Shown piece after piece: positions 53,124 through 63,588 of a DNA stretch of 63,588 bases. The stretch lies in assembly GCA_963575745.1 (NCBI GenBank), contig CAUYUJ010014336.1, forward strand, positions 351,097 to 414,684, in the 5' to 3' direction. Within the stretch, counting starts at the first letter, position 1, and every line of letters starts with the position of its first letter. Both the position numbers and the translations under genes were made by a program. The notes beneath the pieces are model-generated. The model was given only the letters and a program-made list of their open reading frames with translations. It was not told the origin of the DNA and searched no databases. The stretch is from Prorocentrum cordatum. Its lineage: Eukaryota > Sar > Dinophyceae > Prorocentrales > Prorocentraceae.

Positions 53124-53156
53124 CTTCGGGGGCGCGCCGGACCGGGTCAGGGGTCA

Positions 53157-54498
53157 GCGCTGAGACCGAGGGGGCAACGTGAGGGGGGGACGTCCGAAAG
53201 TTCGAGAGTCCAGATGTTTAAGGTCTTCGGGCGCTTTCGTGGGTTCTCCGCGGCACTCCAGCTCGGGATGCTCTCCAGCGGCTGTGCCTCTCGCCGAAGG
53301 CGTGCCAGGGCTGCCCAGACCGTGCCGAACAGCCGCGGGAGGCCAGAGTTATGACACCTAAGAACCACCATAGGACGGGCGCAGGGGGAGAAACGTCGAG
53401 CGTGAATCGGCGATACTTCGTCACTTCGCCGATGCTTCTGCGAGTGGCTCCCGATAGCCACTCCGCACGCTCCTGGGCAAGCTGGGGCGATCGGGCCCGT
53501 CTCGCCGATCAATGGGCGATTGGGGGGTCGATGCGTCCACCCCTGAGCCCATCACCCCGCAACATTGCCCCTGAGAGACCCGGGTCAGCGAGGGCCGCGT
53601 CCCGAAGCTGGGCTGACCATGAAGTCCAGCGGAGCTACACCAAACCCTGAGACCAGGGCGATGCGACCCCGCCAGCTCTTCGGGCGCAGGTGGTCTATTC
53701 TGGATCTCACAACAGCAAAGTGGGATGGCCTGATTTTCGGGAGGTCTGCTTTGAGCATCTTGGAGGGTTCCGCGGGCTAGGAGGCCACCCTTTCATGGCT
53801 GGTCTGGGGGGTCCAACACTGCTCGTCTGAGAGGGTCGTGACGCCCTCCCTTTGATTGGTGAGCATTTTCAAATTCGGCGGCTCGACATTGGGCGGACGA
53901 GAGGGAGGGGGTGTCTGGCTCTGGACCTCTGCTTAATGCGACTGTTTGCAACAAGGCGTCCATTATGGGGGAGGCTTCACCCGCTTGAAACAGGCGCCCA
54001 AAACAGCCAAGACCGACTCCTTGGGGGGGAGGGGGGGGTGTGAGGGCCCGCGCCGATCGGCAAAACACTGAATAAGAAAACGATCACTTAAGAAATGTGG
54101 AGCAGGGTGTTCCCTTTCCAGGTCCTCCCTTCCCCTATTCGGGCAGCTTTGCTTTCCCCCTCCTCCCTGGGTTTGGACGGGGAGGCGCGGGGGGTCAGAG
54201 CGCCCAAGACGGCCCCCAAGAGAGCGCCCAAGACGGCCCCAATAGAGCCGTAGCCCAAGAGGGCCGCCAAGATGGCTCAAGATATCTTGAAAGCGTTCAA
54301 GATAGCCTTCGACGTACCCTCCATAGGCTCCAACAAGACGCCCCCAAGGTGGTTGGAGACGCTCTCGGAGCCCTCCAAGGATCCTCCCCGCAGGTGCAAC
54401 ACCGATTGGAAATCAGCGTGCATTGCCTTCTTGCCTTTTCGCTCCCGTTGTGCCTCTTAGGCCTCAGGACGACCCCCGGATGGCCCAAGAGAGCCCTG
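53157..54498. other. No gene seen
   Basis: 53.85-54.06 kb resembles 40.05-40.25 kb. 54.19-54.36 kb is of the CCAAGACGGCC style. No reading frame carries a known motif. Confidence 0.45.
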
Positions 54499-54838
54499 GC
54501 CATCGCTCGGACGTCCACTCCCTTCTGCCTCTGTGGGTTCCGTGCGTGGCTGCTTCGCCAAATGATCAGGGATGCTCCTCGATGGTCCTAGGACAGGGCA
54601 GGACAGGACAGGACAGGAGCGGCGTGCGCGGAGGTGCGCCCTGTGCGGGCTGCCGCAAGCCCCCTCGCATTCCCGCACGCGCATTCTCACATGCTCGCAC
54701 AGCACCTCGATTTCACATTATCAGATTCTCACATTCTCACATTCTAGTCAGTCCACCGTTTCAACGGCCTCCCAATAGATCTGCAACTCGATGGTCCTCG
54801 CCGAAGGAAAAAAAGGCGCACGTCCGAGCGATGCCAAG
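54499..54838. mobile_element. Repeat family A, copy 6, with about 190-bp insertion
   Basis: Left part 54499-54588, right part 54787-54838. TCGATGGTCCT is repeated on both sides of the insert, which also carries a (GGACA)n run and CACATTCT repeats. Confidence 0.85.
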
Positions 54839-54909
54839 CTTGTTGTCAGCGCGCCCCCCCCTCGGAGGCCTGGGCCCCTCCCGAGGACGGCACTCTCCTC
54901 CCGAGGGCA

Positions 54910-55074
54910 GGGCAGCTTCTAATACATTTTTAATATTTGATAGGATTTCTAAGACATGATTAGTTGAATAAATTTATGCATGAACCCATCGTTGCTCTTA
55001 ATACAAAGTCCCTGCATTTTAAATTAATACATGATCCGCACGCGGAACATGTATCAAAAACGGCACTGTAGTCT
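54910..55074. mobile_element. Repeat family K, copy 2 (AT-rich)
   Basis: Same landmarks as copy 1: TAAGACATGATTAGTTGAAT, ATACATGATCCGCACGCGGA and AAACGGCACTGTAG. Confidence 0.85.
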
Positions 55075-55769
55075 CTTCACCGTCCCGGGGCCCGGTGAGA
55101 TCCCCACAGCAGGAGGCGGTCCACAACTCCCGTCGTGCTCTTCCCCAGCGCGAGGATGCCAGGGCGCCGCAGGGGCACAGCGCGGAAGACATCCCACCAG
55201 CTCTTTGGGGAAAAGTTTACCTCTCTAACCCCAGAGGGTCTTTCATGCTGCCCGTGCCCCCACCCCCCAAAAAACTCTCGGCTGTTGATGAAACTCGATC
55301 TTCGCCCCCTCGTCCTTCCCTCATCATCAGCATCTGGGATCGTCATCCCACCCGATCATCAGCGGTGGCCGCCGCGGGGAATGATTAGTTTGCCTTGTAT
55401 CGTCAGGGGTCCCAATCCGTCATTAAGCCTGCATGACAGAACATACTGTCGATGTACTACCCTTGCGCAACACATGGCCAGAATAGCTGGGCAGACTGAA
55501 GTAAGGGGATAACGTGGCAAGGGACCACATGTTCTGCGAGCCTTACTTGGGAGGCTGGCGAGCTGCGCGACTCGCAGGGCACCGATCGACAGACAAAAGG
55601 GCTTGATGGCAGCACTGGAGCCCCAGGCTCGACGGGACAAGGGCGGCCACTTCGGGAGGGACGGCATACGGAGAGCCGAAGAGTCAGCGGAGCAGCAGAA
55701 GGCGACATTCGAAAGTGGCGATAATCTCGAAGATCGCAGCCCCACAGGGATGGTGAGGTAGAATCTGGG
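55075..55769. other. No gene seen
   Basis: Unremarkable DNA between family K and the irregular array. Confidence 0.4.
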
Positions 55770-57545
55770 TCGGCGTATGACGTCACTGTGCTGGCCCCCA
55801 GCAGCCCTCGAGAGGCGACAGAGTCGCAGATCGCCCCGCCCCCCCCCCCCCAAAGGGATGGCGAGGTCTAATCTGAGTCTGCGTAGGGCGACACTGTGCT
55901 GTCACCCCCAGCAGCCCTCGAACGTGGCGACAGTTTCGCAGATCGCAGCCCACCAGTGATAGCGAGGTCGAATCTGACTCTGCGTAGGAGTAGTTCATCC
56001 CCCAGCAGCCCTCGAAAGTGGTGACGATTTCGCAAATCGCAGCCCCACAGGAATGGCGAGGTCTAATCTGAGTCTGCGTATGACTTTGATCCTTTGGGCC
56101 CCCCCCAGCAGCCCTTGAAAATGGCGACGGTTTAGCAAACCGCAGCCACCCAGGGATGGCGAGGTCTAATCTCTAGATCGGGGTAAGGCCCCACTATGCT
56201 GGACCCCCAATAGCCCTTGAACGTAGCGACCGTGTCGCACTTCGCAAACCCCCAAGGATAACGAGGGCGAATCCGAGTCGGCGTATGGCATCACTGTGCT
56301 GCCCCCCCCCCCCCAAACAGCACTCGAACGTGGCGACAGTTTCGAGCATGGCGAAGTCGAATCCGAATCCAGGTATGGCAGCACTGTGCTGGTCCACCCA
56401 GCAGCCCTCGAACGCGGAGACAGCATCGCAGATCGCAATCCCCCAGGGATGGCGAGGTCTAGTCTGAATGTGCGTGCGGCGTCATTGTGCTGGCCCCACC
56501 CGGTAGCCCTCCAAAGTGGCGACAGAGTCGCAGATCGCAGCCCCGAGGATAACGAGGTTTAATCGAAGCCTGGATATGGCGACACTGTGTTGTCACCCCC
56601 AGCAGCCATCGAACGTGGCGACAGTTTCGCAGATCGCAGCCCCCCAGGGATGGCGAGGTCTAATCTGAGTGCGCGTATGGCGCCACTGTGCTGGCTCTAC
56701 CCAGTAGCCCTCGAAGGATGGCGAGGTCGAATCTGAGTCCGCGTATAACGTTACTATGCTGTCCGCTGCCAGCAGCCCTCGACAAATGCGACGGTGTCGC
56801 AGATTGCAGACCCCCAAGGATGGCGAGGTCTAGTCTGAGTTTGGGTATGGCGACGCTCTGCTGCACCACCCCAGATGCCCTCGAAAGTGGCGGCAGTTCC
56901 GCTGATCGCAGCCCCCCCTAGAGATGGCGAGATCTAATATGAGCCTGGGTATGGCGACACTGTGCTGCCCCCTCCAGCAGCACTCGAACGTGGCGACGCC
57001 TTCGCAGATCGCAGCCCCCCCCCGCCCAGGGATGGCGAGGTCCAGTCTGCTTCTGGGTATGGCGACACCGTGCTGCCCCTCTGTCCCCAGCAACCCTCCA
57101 AGGTGGCGACGGTTCCGCAAATCGCATCGCCCCCCAGGGATGGCGAGTCTGAGTCTGGGTACGGCGACACTGTACTGCCCCCTCCCCCCCCCGCCCCCAG
57201 CGGCCATCGAACGTGGCGACCGTTTCGCAGATCACAGCCCCCTGGGGATAGCGAGGTCTAGTATGAGTCTGCATAGGGCGGCACTCTGCTGTCACCCCCA
57301 GCAACCCTCGAACGTGGCGATAGTTTCGCAGTTCGCAGCCCCCCAGGGGGCGACACTTTGCTGCCCCCCCCAGCAGCCCTCGAAAGTGGCGACGATGTCG
57401 CAGATCGCAGCCCGCCCAGGGACGGCGAGGTCGAATCAATCCGGGTATGGCAGCAGTGTGCTGGCCCCCCCGGCAGCCCTCGATAGTGGCGACAGTTTCG
57501 CAGATCGCAGCCCCCCAGGGATGGCGAGGTCTAATCTGAGTCTGG
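55770..57545. repeat. Irregular tandem array, unit about 85-110 bp
   Basis: About 18 units recognised by CAGCAGCCCTCGAACGTGG, TTTCGCAGATCGCAGCCCC and GGGATGGCGAGGTCTAATC. Spacing varies because of short C runs and internal deletions, so it is older or faster-changing than the 89- and 113-bp arrays. Confidence 0.9.
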
Positions 57546-57633
57546 CCTCGGCCGCTCCCAGACGCCTGGCGCTCCAATTTCTTTGATGCGTGGGCTCCTG
57601 GAGGTCTGCACCTCTACCCCAGAGGCTCCCAGA

Positions 57634-57905
57634 TGGGGTCCGAGTAGGGGGTCGGAGGATCGCGCCGCATCGCTAATGCATCGCCAAGGTATCAGAGTTA
57701 CATTTTTTTTACGAGGAGGAGATGGAGAACCGCCGCGAAGGTATCAGAGTTACATCGGCGATACATCAACGACATCGGTGATGCATGGGCGATGCATCGG
57801 CGACGTCGGCGGGAAAGAAACATCGGGCTCCTCACCGAGCCGCATCGCCGAAGCATCCGCGATGCGGCGCGACTCCCTGACCCCCTCTGCTCCGACCCCA
57901 TCTGG
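57634..57905. mobile_element. Repeat family B, copy 5, with internal duplication
   Basis: Ends GGGGTCCGAGTAGGGGGTC and CCCCCTCTGCTCCGACCCC. Inside, AAGGTATCAGAGTTACAT occurs twice (57686 and 57738), marking a short internal duplication. Confidence 0.85.
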
Positions 57906-57989
57906 GAGGCCTAGATTCCCTGGGGCTGGCTTCTCATCCCGAGTTGTTTCTTCACAGTCCATGGGCCCATTGAGGCCCCCAGGTGACAC

Positions 57990-58896
57990 ATCGACGCGGA
58001 GTCGGCGAGACCACGCCGATAGCTCGACGCTATGCCCCCGATAGAGCGAATCCCCGCGCTCCTGGGCGGGGAGGCCTATCAAACACCCCCGTCGGCGATC
58101 ATCAAATGCACAATGGCGGGTCGATGCACACGATGCACGCCCAACGTTGCCCCTTGATCCTTGATCTTCAGGCCATGGCTCGGCCCACCGGCGGCAGCCG
58201 CTGGAGGCTGCCCCGAGGCTGGGAAACCGCCCAGAGCCGACGAAACCGTCCGAAAACCTCCCCCATGGGACACTGCCCTGCCTCCGCTCCGCTTGGTTCG
58301 GTGCGTGATCCCTGGAGGGCTGCACCACGTCCGCAGGGCGGGCTTTTCGTCCCGAGTTATTTTCTGACGGCCTTCGGGCCCGTCGAGGACTCCTCGGAAG
58401 CCAAAGACGGCCAAACACCGGCTGCTCAAATGTTATTCGGAGCCTCGGATCTCTGGGCTGAGCATCCCCTGGGACGCGGCAGGACATACTGGTACTGTGG
58501 GCCCTCCTTGGAGGCGTGCGCCCGAACCGAACACAAAGTACAACCATCTTGTAGTACTTCCTTTCCCGAGCGGCATGACCAGACGGCGCCCACCAGGGAG
58601 CTTGCACCTCATTCATGATTTCTCGGCACGGGCGTCGCCCCAGGGGGGCCGACGCACACGCAGAGTTAGTATGCTGGGGCGACGGCGATACCCCTCGAAT
58701 CGGAGATCAACTACAGAGTTGGTTTACCCCCAAGCGAGTTGTTGCGTCTGGTCAACTCAAGAACAAAATGTTCGCCTATCCACGAACACTCTGCGCATTG
58801 TTTCAGATTCGACCAAAGAAACATTCTAGGGTCGGTCAGATCAGTAGTCGATCCCGAATTCGACCACCCCCCAAACGTTGCCACATAAAGGGTATG
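57990..58896. other. No gene seen
   Basis: 58.31-58.45 kb is family N. The rest has no recognised content. Confidence 0.4.
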
Positions 58897-59060
58897 GACA
58901 AAAATGGGTATGGAAAAATTGGGTACGATGCCCAACAACAAACGTTGCGCAACACCGACAGCGGCCGCTGCCGGGCAAGACAAGGCCAGAGGCGGCACGG
59001 ACGGCGAACCCTGCTCAAAAGGAACAAGAGCTGCTGCTGGGCATCGTACACCCTCCTTTC
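58897..59060. mobile_element. Repeat family C, copy 5
   Basis: GGGTACGATGCCCAACAACA at the left, AGCGGCCGCTGCCGGGC inside, CTGCTGGGCATCGTACACCC at the right. Confidence 0.85.
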
Positions 59061-59093
59061 CGCACGGCAGGGTCGTACGGCGTCGGCACGCGC

Positions 59094-59215
59094 CAAGGTT
59101 TCTGACACCGCGTCGATCGCTCGCGGCCCCGATCGTTCAAGACTGAATTCCGTCGGTTCCTGTGGCGATACCGTCGTTCTATCGTGCGGAGTTCAACCTT
59201 GAGCGCCTTCGCCGG
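59094..59215. repeat. Repeat family M, copy 3
   Basis: TTTCTGACACCGCGTCGATC and GGAGTTCAACCTTGAGCGCC. Confidence 0.6.
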
Positions 59216-59540
59216 CGTCGCTGGCACGCCATCGCCGCGTGAACCACAGTGTGGACGCGGCCGCAAGAAAACCTCGCAAGAAATCCAGCCCTGAAAACCC
59301 GCGCGCGAGATGCACACGGGGGGGGAACCCAGAGCACCCAAAACGCAGCAGCTCCGTCCACGGCCGCTGGGAGTCAACGCGCAGCGCGTGGAGCGAAGAC
59401 ACCCAGGTCACCCTGGCGAAAAGCATATGGTCTCTTGATGCGCGTCCCCACTGTACCGCACTAGAGGCCTCCTAGATGTGCATGGGCATGGACATGGGCA
59501 TGGACATGCTCGCCGCTCGTGACTTGTCGCCCCTCTTACG

Positions 59541-59715
59541 CCCCCTAGTCGCGCCGCATCGGCGATGCATCGGCGATGCGGCTCGATGTTGAGCCCGATG
59601 TTCTCCATGCCGACGTCACAAATGCATCGCCGGTGTCGCCTCGGCATCGCCGATGCATCGGCAAGGTATCGCCGATGCGGCGCGGTTCTCCGACCCCCTC
59701 TTCTCCGACCCCATT
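59541..59715. mobile_element. Repeat family B, copy 6
   Basis: Several CATCGCCGATGCATCGG-type palindromes and the right end CCGACCCCCTCTTCTCCGAC. The left end is worn. Confidence 0.8.
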
Positions 59716-59744
59716 CACGGTTTCCCCCTGGCCATAGGCGACTC

Positions 59745-59792
59745 GAGGAGGGGAGGAGTAGGAGGAGTAGGAGGAGGAAGAGGAGGAGGACG
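59745..59792. repeat. (GGA)n tract
   Basis: GGAGTAGGAGGAGGAAGAGG. Confidence 0.85.
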
Positions 59793-60254
59793 GGTCGCCT
59801 GAGCCCTTCGGAGAAACCCTCCACGCCGCCACCTGGCAGGCCCAGACCGCACCCACTTCCGCCGTGCCGACGACGGCCTCGGCACTCCCCCCCGACGCCT
59901 CCGGGGACCTGCGGACCTGTGTCACATCCAGGCCCGGTCAAGCTAGGATGCTGCAGGATCCTCCACCCAGGCCCGGGTCAGTGCAACCACTGGCTCTGTA
60001 CGATCCTGCTGGGCCCTGCACCCAAGCCCGGGCCGATGCGACCCTGGCCGCGCAGACTCCTGCAGGATCCAGGCGCTCTGGCGGACCCCCGTTTGCGTCG
60101 ACCCCCGCCCCTTTGGGCCCCGACGCCTGCGACGTCATGCTGGCCCGGCGCTCGGCCGGCGGGCGCGCCCCCTGCAGCGGGAGGGGGCGCCCCGCCGCGC
60201 ACGCCCGGCGCCCTCGCCCCAGCGCGGCCCCCCTTCCCCTGCAGCCCTGCCCCT

Positions 60255-60480
60255 CCCCCCCCGCTGGAGGAGGGCGTGGAGAGGGAGGAGGACGGGGAGG
60301 GGGAGGGAAAAGGCGGGGGGGACGAGGGAGGGAGGGAGGGAGGGAGGAGGGCGGAGGAGGAGGGCGGAGGGCGGAGGAGGAGGGCGGAGGAGGAGGGCGG
60401 AGGGCGGAGGGCGGAGGGCGGAGGGCGGAGGGCGGAGGGCGGAGGGCGGAGGGTGGAGGAGGAGGAGGAGGAGGAGGACA
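60255..60480. repeat. (GGAGGGC)n and (GGA)n tract
   Basis: About a dozen GGAGGGC heptamers (60360-60452) flanked by GGA and GGGA units. Confidence 0.95.
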
Positions 60481-61708
60481 CCTGCGAGGCGTGCCGGCTC
60501 GGAAAGGTCCCTCGAAAGACACGTTCTCCGATGATGTCTTCTTCGCCCGCTCCCCGATGAAGCAATTTAGCATTGTAGCACCCGAGAGCGGACTGTGGAG
60601 CTGTCCTTTGTCGTTCGCTTGTTGGTAAGCTGAGCGAAGTGCGCGTAGAAGGTTTGTCTGACTTGAGGGTCATGGCTCGGAGCACGCAATATATCAGGTG
60701 ATGCCTTCGGCTAGCCATTGTGATTTTTGGGCGCTTACAGGGGGCGCCGAGTTGCAGCCCAGGTGTGCGATGTGGCATGGTGTTCCACCGTCGCGACGTT
60801 GGTGCAGAGTCTCTGTCGATTCTGGCGTTTTTTGTGGGTATGGCGGATATCTTCCAATGCGTTTTCGATTGGTGTATACTTTTCTGATACACCAATCCGC
60901 TGGGGCAAGTCTCGCGACTCATTGGTGGATATTTTGAGGGCAGATTTCTTAGCCCTGAAATCGCGCAGCGGTTTAGAGGGCAGGAAAATTTGAAGAGTAA
61001 GCGGTGCCACTCCCATCCTCGCCTAATGGCCTGGGATTCGCAGCAAATTGCACGAGGGTCGGGTCCTCCCGTGTGGGGGTTGCGGACTTGGCTCGCTCTT
61101 TTGGGTCTGCTCACACGCCGTGTCGTGCGGGCGGTTGTCGTCCGCCTGTTTGTCTGTCTGTCGGTCGGTCGGTCCGTCCAGCTCTCTGTCTGTCTGTCGT
61201 CTGTCTGTCGGGACCTCGTTCTGCGTGCCGCGGGTGTCTGCTGGCACCGCGGTGTGTGCGAGGTCTTCGGGTGTCTCCCTGAGGCGCCGTGGACGCGTGC
61301 GGTGGTGTTTTTCCCGCCCACCTGCCCTGTGTTGCGCTCCGCTGGCTGGACGTCCCGAGGCTTTGTCTCTCGCAAGATGGCGCCAGCCAGCTGCACGTGT
61401 TCAGTCGTGCCCAATGTCCGTGCGGGAGCGCACGCAGCTAAGTGTTGCGACAAAGAATTTTCCGGCCCGCGCTGTCAAGGCCCACTCGTCTTTTCAGAGC
61501 CGCTTCGGGGTGCCGTGCCCCGCTGCTTTTCACGACGTATCTGTAGGATCCCGTGCGCAGTGCAGCGCGTTTCGCCTTCGTCCTACCTCGCCCTGCCGTA
61601 GACAGCCTGCCTGTGCTGGCACCTTGAAAAGTCCAGATCCGCATGAATGTGGCGCGTGCATTCTTGCATTGTTCCAGCGAAACGCCGAACCGGATATACT
61701 TCATCCTC
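60481..61708. other. No firm gene; possible decayed LINE flank
   Basis: Minus-strand frames stay open here for long distances, and one reads FLPSKPLRDFRAKKSALKIS and EKYTPIENALEDIRH, which look protein-like. They may be decayed LINE sequence downstream of the endonuclease at 61.7 kb, but no RT motif was found. 61140-61220 is a (TCTG)n-like tract. Confidence 0.35.
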
Positions 61709-62113
61709 TCAATGGCCGCTATGGGGGGCGTATGCGGAAATGAGCGTCAACACGCCGCCAACGACTTTGACCCTGAGCAGCGCCATTCTTGGCGAAATTG
61801 CTTCGAACGCGACCACAGCAGAACACACCCATGGAGATACGACAAAACCTACTCCTGCAACATCGGATCTGGATTCCATGTTAGCCTCTCCGGAAAAACA
61901 ATAAAGAAAACCACCTCTTGTAAAATAAGAGGCCCCGTATACATGTGTTTCTTGAATACAACAAATGTCAATTATGCATGCTTCCATGATGTTTGCAATC
62001 TCTGTCTTCGTAACAACTGAATCCCCGCGCATGCCTTCCACGTTCAATGTGCCAAGGCGTATCGACTTGATTGGTAGGCACGTCGTCCTGGATCTCCCCC
62101 AAGGCCCTGGCAA
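61709..62113 (-). mobile_element. LINE endonuclease fragment of a second, RTE/craniofacial-like type
   Basis: A continuous minus-strand frame of 134 codons. It contains IRLGTLNVEGMRG (Asn of the first EEP motif near 62044), DICCIQETH (metal-binding Glu near 61951), then AGVGFVV, SPRMALLRVKV and LISAYAPHSG, the middle strands of the endonuclease. This wording (DICC.QET, I.AYAP) is that of RTE-like or craniofacial-type LINEs, unlike the LINE at 4-7 kb. A stop follows AYAPHSGH and no GDFN motif or reverse transcriptase was found downstream, so this is a truncated fragment. Its upstream coding (62.2-62.9 kb) is broken in all frames. Confidence 0.8.
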
Positions 62114-63118
62114 CCTCCTTGGCTGGAAAAACGTTGGCGTCGAATCAGACGATGCCTGCGCCGATAGTCTGGCAGGCTGGCGTCCCGAGAACTGGTTGGC
62201 AAGAAAGCGGTGTCGAAGGAGTTAGGGAGGGAGTTGACAGTGAAGAAACAATGGAGAAAGTACCATGCATGTGGCCTTGTATATTTCCCCATGCCTGCTG
62301 TAGAAGATGTGCGTGACTCCGTGGGTATGATCATATCGGCAGCTTTGCCCTGGATACGTCCATCACCATCGGACTCAAGCGAATAAAAATGAGGTAGTCC
62401 ATCTGCGAAGGCTCCGGTGTCTGGTCGGACTAGGCCTGACTCCGGCCCTGATTCCTACTTGCCTTTCGACTTCCCTTTCATCTCATGCTGGGCTTTGGCA
62501 ACTACGGCGTCGCACTTGTCGGACAGCTCCCCGTAACCGCAAGCTCACCTCCCACGTGCACCTCGTAGGGCAAGCTGTCCGACACATTGATTTTGTATGG
62601 TTTGTTGAGAATGTCTTTCAATCTGTACTTCTATCCCAAACATTTTACTTCCGCCGCACTGTGCATCGTTACTCTCGGGTGCGCACTTTTTACTTCCAGC
62701 GCCTTCCGCCGCACTGCTGCTGGCTTCCGCCGTTGGAGGCAACCTCGTTCTATTTCCGCCGCCCTTCCGCCGAGGAGACGACAGCCCCTTCGATCCTCGA
62801 AGGCAAGGCCTTTTCTGGAATGCCTCCCATCCTGCTGACTTTCTTGGAAATGGGGGGCAAGAGGCACTTAGGAGCGCGCTCCACAAATTACTCGCACAGC
62901 AACTGCTCGCAAATGGCCTCGATCCGCCGCGGGGGATTTACAGTCAACCCACATCGTGAGGATGGGCAACCTTCCCCAGGAAACCCATGCATCCTTGCCT
63001 CCTCGGTCCATCCTGGGACACATTCGTCGGCCGCGCCCCGCTCGAGAAGCTTCGACATGGGCGTCCGAGGCCCTTGTATCCTTTTCGCGCATCCTCATGA
63101 CACGGGCCGGCTGCACGA
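62114..63118. other. No gene seen; short CTTCCGCC repeats
   Basis: TTACTTCC and CGCCTTCCGCCGCACTG words repeat three to four times at 62.64-62.77 kb. No protein motif. Confidence 0.5.
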
Positions 63119-63143
63119 TATATATATATATATATATATATAT
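63119..63143. repeat. (TA)n microsatellite
   Basis: About 12 TA units. Confidence 0.95.
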
Positions 63144-63510
63144 GACATCGCGGCAAACACATCATTATCTTTCGGACATTTGCGAGTCGTGGTGCGCGCT
63201 CGGTGGATGCAGGGCAGAGGCTCAGGTCGGGCATGCCCTCCTGCCGGCGGATCTTCGACGGAAAATAAAACAGACTCAAAACATACTCAAAAATCGTCCG
63301 ACGACTATTTTGTAACTCTCTTGGAGTTTTCCTCCTCTGGCGGTGCGCACAAGGGGGTGGAGGGAGGGGGGGGGGCAGGACTTCTTAGCAGGAGGATGTG
63401 CTTCTCGTTAGAGGGCGCCGGCCTTACATCTACACTTAATAAAGCCCGCGCCTTCTAAGAAGCAGGGGTGCTTCTAAGAAGCCCTCCCCCCTCCCCCCAC
63501 CCCCCTCTCG

Positions 63511-63588
63511 GGCCATCGCTCGGACGTTCATTCCCCATGTTCTTCTCGGTTTCGTGCGTTCTTTTTTCCTCCAAGTGATTAAGGATGC
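63511..63588. mobile_element. Repeat family A, copy 7 (cut by the window edge)
   Basis: Starts GCCATCGCTCGGACGTTCAT and runs into the core (AGTGATTAAGGATGC), where the window ends. Confidence 0.85.

Noticed and set aside
59978-61453. 491-codon minus-strand open frame
   Set aside because: More than half is translation of (GGAGGGC)n and (TCTG)n tracts; no family motif spans it. Only a weak note is kept for 60.7-61.0 kb.
62556-63458. 300-codon plus-strand open frame
   Set aside because: Passes through CTTCCGCC repeats and a (TA)n run with no motif; the minus strand holds comparably long frames.
1-63588. Dinoflagellate spliced-leader gene, rRNA, telomere repeat
   Set aside because: Looked for by eye through characteristic words; none found.

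Overview
The window looks like nuclear DNA of a repeat-rich eukaryote, most probably a dinoflagellate. The evidence is: GC-rich coding pieces; a gene in widely spaced exons with AG|G-type junctions, two of whose donors are GA rather than GT (a dinoflagellate habit); remains of non-LTR retrotransposons that resemble dinoflagellate LINEs; and very little coding DNA in 63.6 kb. I found no tRNA, rRNA, spliced-leader gene, CRISPR array, bacterial operon or virus gene. The species cannot be named from the sequence.

The best-supported gene is a MICAL-like FAD-dependent monooxygenase on the minus strand. Exon A (39287-39094) carries the FAD-binding GAGPVG loop. Exon B (32426-32336) carries the HLW...DL...GAK block. 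Exon C (30050-29208) carries the ADG and GD FAD motifs. The three join in frame across introns of 6667 and 2285 bases. A GC3-rich exon near 53.1 kb may be its N-terminus. The exon after 29208 was not found. Between 41.4 and 47.7 kb, also on the minus strand, lies a cluster of protein-like open stretches that I do not recognise. Smaller orphan exon candidates lie at 26.1 and 27.0 kb.

Two retrotransposon remnants are visible. One is a decayed LINE on the minus strand at 4.3-7.75 kb, with ORF1-like, endonuclease and reverse transcriptase segments in order. The other is an endonuclease fragment of a different LINE type at 61.7-62.1 kb.

Most of the rest is repeats. At least fourteen short dispersed families (about 100-250 bp, usually with terminal inverted repeats or a foldback structure, so MITE-like) recur 2-7 times each and are often nested or abutting. 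Tandem arrays have units of about 30, 70, 73, 89, 90-110 and 113 bp. Long (GGA)n/(TCC)n tracts, (TA)n, (GAC)n and (GAT)n are frequent.

Region by region: 0-4 kb repeats and low complexity; 4.3-7.8 kb LINE; 8-15 kb dispersed repeats, a 30-bp palindrome array and degenerate GTGCTCTATGG-like DNA; 15-29 kb MITE clusters and microsatellites; 29-39.3 kb MICAL exons with repeat-filled introns; 39.3-41.2 kb repeats; 41.4-47.7 kb unidentified exons; 48-61 kb MITEs plus two large tandem arrays; 61-63.6 kb LINE fragment and repeats. Both window ends lie inside copies of the same dispersed repeat, as would be expected if the window is a contig that stopped in that repeat.
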